Assembly: GCA_016858145.1 (NCBI GenBank)
Contig: JAEHOE010000117.1
Location: 1 to 64,000 of the forward strand
DNA from: Edaphochlamys debaryana
Taxonomy: Eukaryota > Chlorophyta > Chlorophyceae > Chlamydomonadales
Length of the DNA: 64,000 nt
Direction: 5' to 3'
The position numbers and the translations under genes are program-made. Shown here in pieces: positions 57,501-64,000 of the stretch; the first letter of the stretch is position 1; each line of letters begins with the position of its first letter. The notes beneath the pieces were generated by a model. That model saw only the letters and a list, made by a program, of their open reading frames with translations, was not told where the DNA came from and did no database searches.

Positions 57501-60351
57501 GTGGGTTCTCGGTGCCATGGGTTGTGCTGATCGCATCCCGGGTTCACCCCCTCGTCTTGGTTGATGAGCTTTGTGTCGAGCGGGCGGGTCACCCAATGGT
57601 GGTCTCGCCAGTCATGTTATGCGTCGTCGCCCCTGTTGCAGCCTGTGGTTGACGCTGGTAAGCAGTTGGGTAACGCCTGGATTTTGTGGCTTTTGAGCGT
57701 GGGCGCGTCCGCTGCGGCGCTTATAAGGCCCCTAAAGATGCAGGCATGGCTTCCAGCACTCCTGGCCAGCCCGGTGCTCTGCGAGGGGTGGTGACTCCCT
57801 TGTCACTGGCTACACCCCACTCCTAACTCGGTTTGATGTGTTCGTGCAGAGACGCGGTGGTGTGGAGTTGTGTTGGTCTCACGGTCGAACGGCGGCATGC
57901 GCTCGTGCTTGCCGCACAACGGTTGCAACAGTCTCAGATTCATCGACGGGCCCAGCGGATTCTGCCGCAGGCGCATGCTTGGTTGAGGGGTCATCCCGCT
58001 GAGCAGCTCTCGGCACGCCAGCAGCATCCCCGGAGGGGTTCTGTGCTCGCAGGGGCCGTGCAGCGTAGTCCGGACGATGACGAAGGGGGATGCAGCTGAG
58101 CGCGCTGTCGCAACCCGAGAGAAGAAGGCAGCGTGCCAGCAATGCGCATCGCCGAGGCAGGGGCTAACCTAGGGGCCCTGAGGGGTACTGAGCTCACAGG
58201 GGCCATGCAGCGAAGTCGGAACGGGGACGGGGGATGCAGCTGAACGCGTCGGTCCCCTGAGGGGTGAGGGTGAGCAGCGCTGGCCGTCGGCAGCCGAGCG
58301 GCACGCCCCTCGTTGCGTCGCCTCACGCAGTCTTGCCTGCGAGAACTGCCAGCGGAGCTCAGCCTGCGATGAGGGCGGTCGCGCGGTTCAGCAGCACTGG
58401 CCGTCACAAGGACAAGGTGGGGATGAGGCGTCGGTTAGACGCATGCTACTGAGTAAGGATGACTTAGCTGCTGGATGACCTCGTGACCAGGCGGGGGGAG
58501 CTACAGCGAAGCTGGGCCTGAGATGGGTGTGATGTCCCTTCGGGGTTACCTTACCGGAGTTACCGCCCCCACTCGCTCCCCAGTCCCCACCCTCGCCTCG
58601 TTGCTGTCTTCAAACCCGCACGCTGCGCTTGCACCTCCTCGCCGGATGACGACGGCGAGGCCGCGGCCATCGGGCCATGCAGTCTAAGGGGGAAAGGAGA
58701 CACGGGAGAGTCTCCCGTGGAGACGCAGTCTGCAGTCTGAGGGGAGGCGCGGCCATGCGGTCCCCCCTGTGCAGTCTGCACCATGGGCAGCTCGGAGGGT
58801 GTGGCCAAGAACAGCTCGGCGACAAGGGCGCGGAGCAAAGCTATGGACTGAGTGGAAGCGAAGACTGCAGGAGCATGCCAGCGTGTCGACGTGCGTCCTG
58901 CACGGTTCCTGCATTGGGATCCCTTTCGCCCCCCGGAGAGCCTGACCGCGCGGGGACTCAGCCCCAAAAGTGCGGCACTGCGGCTTCCAGTGCACTGGCT
59001 GCGTGGGGGCACAGGGTGAGGGCGACTGGGATGGGCCCTCACGGGTCTTACCAGGTTTCTGCACGTCTGAGGGGAGCTCGGACCGCGGAGGCTCGCCGAC
59101 AACCGCGGTCGCCTGGGTGCACCCGCTGTTGCCTGCACGCCCCCACGCCCCACGGAGCCAACCCTTGGGGTCTGTGGTGTGACGCTGTTGTCCGATGTTT
59201 TTTTATGTATTACATTCGATGCACACGATGCAAGGGGGTGCAGAGGCGCGGGGAACCCTGACAACAGGGGCCCGTGTAGCGAAGGCATGTATGCGTGGGG
59301 CAGGCAGGCAGGAATTGCCGACTACCGGTCTGGGTGTGACGCCCCCGGGGAGCAAGTGGTGGAAGGCAGTGGCACGTGCCAGTCCAGGGTACGGGTATGC
59401 GTATCAGCGTATCGTATGCCGGTAGCATGCTCAGCATGTTGCAGCCTTGCCCTCGGGGAGCCGGGGCCAGTGGCACTGAAGCCTGACTGAAGCAACGGGC
59501 TTTCCCACGGGCTTTGCCACAACGTGGTGCTGAGGGTGACGCCTATCCAGCGGACGGCGTTCAGGTCCGTGGCTAAGGCTCTGAAAGCAGGGCACGAACT
59601 GGTGGTGACGCCCTACCTCACTCCCCTGGGGCGGGCGCTGCGGCTGGAGAGGGGTCCTGTGTTTAAGAAGCTGGCGGCTGATGGCCTGACGCCCCGCTGG
59701 TGCAATGGGGCTGAGATTGAGTTCCTGGAAGGCGGCGGCTGGATGTGGTACGGGTTCTGACCTGACCTGACCTGACCTTGGTTTGCGAGGGTGCTTTCGT
59801 GAGGGCGTGAGCCCGCGGGCTGTGCCGAGGTGCTGTCAAAGCACGTTTGGGCACTGGTGTAACTCACTCACTCACTCGCTCGCAACCCCACGGGCCGTGG
59901 TCCCACCGCAGGCCCAGGCCTGCAGGCCAAGATCGGCCATGTCTCATCTGGATTTTGCGAGATCGGCTGACGAGTGAGGACTCGGGCTGGATTTAGACCA
60001 ACGAGAGGGAGCGCGAGGGAGTGAGGGAGACAGCTGACGGGCCTTCGCTGGGTCTCGAGGGGCTGCCAGCCCCCAGTGCGTGTGGCGGTGGAGGGCAGGC
60101 CCTTTCGCCCTTGCGGGACCTTGCTGGCTGGGCAATGCCCTCCTGGCCCGACAATCAGCAGCAGCAGCCCTGACGGCACGCCTGCCCTTGGCCCCATACC
60201 CCGCCCACAATTCACACGTGCCTGCCGCGTACGTCGAATGCGTGCATGCCGTATGTGCCCGTGGAGGCCAAACTGTCCACCCGTATGCACAACCACTGCT
60301 GTGTCACAGCATATTAGAAGCGTTGGAGCTGGTGCCCAGCGGACTGTTGAA
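54576..60351. other. 5.8-kb region without a supported gene
   Basis: Base composition is less extreme than in neighbouring genes, and stops are frequent. Two related direct segments of about 90 bases (near 58015-58100 and 58161-58255, sharing gatgcagctgarcgcg) suggest an old repeat. An isolated 78-residue frame at 59524-59760 (starting MVLRVTPIQRTAFRS, ending GGWMWYGF) is unusually non-repetitive and could be a transposon remnant, but nothing supports it further. GACCT repeats follow at 59761-59776 and an (ACTC)n run is near 59864. Confidence 0.4.
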
Positions 60352-63300
60352 ATGGGCGCCAACGAGTTGGTGGATATCGCTGTGGCAAATGCGCCGTTCT
60401 TGTTACCTGCGCTTGGGTAGGCATGCATGATGTCCTACAGACGTGTGAAGGCAGGCAGGCCAACTTATGCTCGGATGGGTGATGCAGGTTCACCGTGGTG
60501 TGGCTGGTCGTGCGCGTGGTCTTCTACGCTGGGCTGCGGGCCTACTTCAAGAGCTTGCCTGCGACCTCCCGGCTCAAAGTTGTCGCGTAAGCCTGAGCAT
60601 TGATCTTTTGCATGGCGCTTTACCGTAAGCTCACACGCGCCCTCGCGTCGCAGGCTGCAAGAGAAGGTGCTGGAGGAGTCATTTGCCATCGTGGGCGCCC
60701 TGGTGAGACCTACCCGGTCTGCAGTGTGCCCTTCAGGGTTTCGGGATGTGGCCAGGCCCCGGGACAACTCCCCGGCCGCAACCCTTTGTCCGCTCCTCGC
60801 GCCTGTCCCACATGTCTGCCCTTGCTTACATGAACTTCAGGTAGCGACATGGCTTGGCTACCAGGCCTTCCAGTACAGGTGAGGAAGGCAACGCTGCCTG
60901 GCTTCACCGAGGGAACCTGGTGGTCAGCAATGCCCCGGCCTTGGGGCTCCCGTGCACCCCTTGCGCAGGCTTGCCTGCATGTCCCACCATCCCTCCCGCC
61001 TATACTCTACAAAACGGACCCACGCACGCCTAAACACCCCCCGCCCCCCGACACACCCTCTCCCCCACCCCTCTCCCCCCACCCCTGCCTTCCGGCTCCA
61101 CGCTCTCACCCTACCCCTCATCCCCCACGCCCCACGCCCCAACCCCCCCCTCTCCCCCCCTACTTCCGCCCCCCTTCAGCGACGCGGGCAGCTGCGGCTT
61201 CCTGAACCAGACGGCCTGCTTCTCCGGCTGGCCTGGCTCCGTGGGCCCCCGCGCTCAGGCCATCACCACCTTCCATACCGTGGAGCTGGGCTGGTACCTG
61301 CACTACCTGGCCAAGCACCACATGGGTGGGGGGGGATGGGGGAGAGGGGGCAGGGGGGAGGGGGAGAGGGGCCTGCACTACCTGGCCAAGCACCGGGTTG
61401 AAGGTTTGGGGGCTAAGGGGGGGGGGGAGGGGCTGGGGGGAGGGAGGGGGGTGAGGTGCTGGGGAAGGGACGGCCGTATGGGTGGGCAAAGGGTGCGCCA
61501 GGGGGCTGGGGAAGAGGGGCCCTGGGGGGGATCGCTACCTGGGTGTGGGCAGCGGCCAGGGGGAGTGGGCACGGGGAGGAGCCAGGACAGGAGATGACTT
61601 CATGGGCGGGTGGGCGGGGGCCAGGGCCGCATGGGTTGGAGGGTGGGAAGGGCGTGGGAGGATCACCACACGGAGTTAAGGGATACTGGGCAGGGAGCGG
61701 CAGGGCATTGACAGGTTGGCAGGGGAGAGCAGCCGGAGGCAGCACGCGCAGGGCTCTCAGACAGGGCGGGTTACCCATCCCCACCACTCTCCCCAACCGC
61801 GTCCACCCCACCCCCACTCCGGCCGCCACCCCGTCCCACGATCACCCCCTCCCACGATCACCCCCTCCCACGATCACCCCCTCCCACGCACACCCTCCCA
61901 CGCACACCCTCCCACACACACCCTCCAACTCCCCCCCCAGGCATCGGCATGGTCGACAACCTGCAGATGGCCCTGCACCACTTCTCCACCATCACGCTGC
62001 TGCTCATGTCCTTCCTGCTCAACCTGCACAGAGCGGGTGAGGGGCGGGGGGCGGGGGGGGGGGGGTTGGCTTGGGGGCGTGGTGGCCGGGGAGGCCGGGG
62101 GGCGGGGAGGCCTTGGAACGGGGGCAGTTGGGCCGGGGGGCGGAGCGGCACGGGTGTGCTGCCCGCGTGGGTCGGGGGCGCGGGGGCGAGGGAGGCGGCC
62201 CTGCGGAGGCCCGGGTGTGGGTGCGCAGCCCTCCATGTGGGTCGGGGTGGGGGTGGGGTTCATGCACTCAGGGCACCATCTGGGTCGGGGCATGCAGCCT
62301 GGAGGCTAGCTACCATACCGGCGCTTGCATTGCCGCACACGAGCCAGGCGTTTGCGGCGGGTGGGAAGGGAAGGGTTGGGCGTGGGGATCAGCAAGGCCG
62401 GTCACCTCACGACTCCGTTCCGCCTTGCCAGCCGCTCCTTCCCTCTCCGCCACGGCACCAACACAGCCCTACCTCCCCCCTCCCCCCTGCCCCCAGGCGT
62501 GCTGGTGCTGTTCCTGCTCAACCTGTCCAACCCCTTCCTGCACGTGGCCAAGGTCACGCACTACGTCGAGGCGTGAGCACTGGGGGCGGGGGGGCTGGGT
62601 CGGGGGGCTTGTGGGGCTGGGGGCTCAGGGGCCTGGGGGCCGGGGGCGGGGCTGTTTGGGGCGTAGCTGCTGTTGGGCTGCTGCTGGCGCTGCTGCGTGC
62701 TGCAGGCGTCTACGCTGGGAGGGGGGCAGGGGAATCCAGGGGTTAACGTCGGTGAGCCATCCCCTTCCCCCCCCTTCCCCCCCTGTCCCTTGCTGGTCCC
62801 TCCGCCCACCGCAGTAAGGCGGACAAGATGTGCTTCGTGCTGTTTGCGCTCGCCTTCTTCCTGTCTCGCATCGTGGCCTACCCCCTGGTGGTGCTCAAGG
62901 GGTGGGTGGGGGCCGGGGGGGTAAAGGGCGGGGGTGGAATCGTGTTTAGGATGCGTAGGGTGGAATCGTGTGTGTTTGGACCGTGTTGGGATTGGGAGCG
63001 ACGACTGGACCCGACTCTACGTCCTCCGGGCGCCGGGCTTGCTGTGAGCGCTCTCCGGCCATCCTCCGCCCAGCCCCACTCACCCCCCTATCCGCCCCTT
63101 CGCAAGCTATGCTTCCCTGGCGCAGGCGACACGATCCCGCACCAGATTCAAACACCCACGCATCCACCAACCCCCGGCCCCCACCCCCCGCAGCACGCTG
63201 TTCGACTCGTTCCGCGCGGAGCCCTCCTTCCTGGACCCCCGCCGCTACCTGGCCGTGTACCTAACCGCCAACGGCCTGCTGCTGCTGCTCATGGGAATGC

Positions 63301-63971
63301 AGGTGGGGGCGGGGTTGCTTGGGAGGGGGGGGGGCTAAGCGCGGTGGGGGAAGCGGCGGCCAGAGAGCCTGACGCGTACCGAGGTCCAATGCTGGGGTCA
63401 AGGGGGGGATTTGGGGTATGTCGGCGAATTTCTGGTGCAGTACGGGGCGCGGGGTGGGAGGACGTTGGGGGCTCAGAGCGGCTCTAGACCTGCCGTGTGA
63501 GGGACGGGCGGGGGCGGTCCAAAGCCAGGCTCGAGGGACGCACCGGGGGGTGAGTGTGCGTGGGTAGGCACCCTGCTCCGCCCCAGCGCTTCGTTGCTGC
63601 TAGGATCGCCATTAAATTCGCCCTGGTTGCCTCCTCGCGCCCCTTTCCGCTCCCTGCCGGCGCAGATCCAGTGGTTCATGGGTATCATCAGGTGAGAGCG
63701 GATGGGGAACAGGGAGGGACGGTGGTGGGATGGGGGCGGAGAGGGGGCGTGCAGGTCTCGACCGCCATCCGCCCTGCCGCTCCGCCGAGTGCCTGCCCAC
63801 TTGCTCCACGGAAGCAAGACACACGCTGCCGGCGCCTCTGCTGCCCCCCCCCCCGCCCCCGTAGTACGGTCAGCTTGCGCCCCACACCCCTCCCGCCCAT
63901 AGCTACCACTATCCTCCCCTCCCTCCCTTCACCCTTCGACCCTCTTCCGCCCCCCCAGGCTCGTGCACTAG
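60352..63971 (+). CDS. LAG1: Ceramide-synthase-like TLC-domain protein
   Basis: Eleven exons give 267 residues: 60352-60416, 60488-60586, 60654-60702, 60841-60878, 61180-61325, 61941-62036, 62497-62572, 62815-62901, 63194-63302, 63666-63691, 63959-63971. Family members acylate sphingoid bases to (dihydro)ceramide in the ER. Several hydrophobic spans are visible. The TLC/Lag1 block includes TVELGWYLHYL, VDNLQMALHHFSTITLL (Asp138, His145-His146), then RAGVLVLFLLNLSNPFLHVAK, and ends with LTANGLLLLLMGMQIQW. In canonical ceramide synthases the middle block contains HDxxD; here it reads L172-N173-L-S-N176, so both Asp are Asn. It may be an atypical or inactive member. No homeobox is present. The start ATG has G at -3. 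The gene ends 29 bases before the window does. Confidence 0.92.
61297..61393 (+). repeat. Exon 5 fragment repeated in the following intron
   Basis: The 23 bases at 61297-61319 near the end of TLC exon 5 (encoding about LHYLAKH) recur exactly at 61371-61393, inside the intron and separated by G-rich sequence. The second copy lacks the donor context and is not expected to be coding. Confidence 0.8.
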
Positions 63972-64000
63972 GCCGTGGGCGGCTCGCGCCTCCTCCCCTC

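Noticed and set aside
59524..59760. 78-residue frame with non-repetitive composition
   Set aside because: No homology I can name, no splice sites and no neighbours in the same frame. It is noted in the intergenic entry only.

Overview
The window looks like nuclear DNA from a volvocine or Chlamydomonas-like green alga. It is very GC rich, genes have many short exons with GT-AG introns full of C- or G-rich tracts, proteins are Ala/Gly/Pro rich, and a candidate TGTAA polyadenylation signal follows one gene. No prokaryotic feature is visible. All gene models below are hand-spliced; exon phases were checked so that each complete model closes in frame.

Layout. 1-403: last exon of an unrecognised gene (+). 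3130-5621: low-complexity Ala/Pro/Ser-rich protein (+) whose C-terminal motif recurs in the MYB protein at 36-40 kb. 7519-10522: membrane-anchored protein with a divergent kinase-like fold (-). 11808-23994: a nested mobile-element complex. 25073-34466: starch branching enzyme, 24 exons (+). 36014-40030: single-repeat MYB protein (+). 43030-44011: TRAPP subunit BET5/TRAPPC1 (-). 44773-50364: TKL/Raf-like protein kinase ending in a CaaX-like box (+). 52204-54575: D-type cyclin (+). 60352-63971: ceramide-synthase-like TLC-domain protein (+).

The main discovery is at 11.8-24.0 kb. A 5'-truncated LINE (RNase H end, zinc knuckle and a possible restriction-like endonuclease) ends in an (ATT)n tail and is bracketed by a 10-bp target-site duplication, one copy at 11798 and the other 12 kb away at 23995. 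The tail has been split by a 10.5-kb DNA transposon with near-identical ~396-bp terminal inverted repeats. This transposon carries a KDZ (Kyakuja-Dileera-Zisupton) type transposase with a zinc cluster and, convergent to it, a companion gene encoding AT-hooks and an acidic tail. Both genes contain in-frame ~38-residue repeat arrays, and one intron of the companion gene is largely a 188-bp satellite.

The host genes look like ordinary housekeeping and regulatory loci: starch synthesis, vesicle tethering, cell-cycle entry, sphingolipid synthesis, transcription and signalling. Two show local duplication. The 5' end of the cyclin gene, including its LxCxE exon, is copied into an intron of the neighbouring kinase gene. 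Three antisense copies of a short basic C-terminus lie inside a MYB intron.
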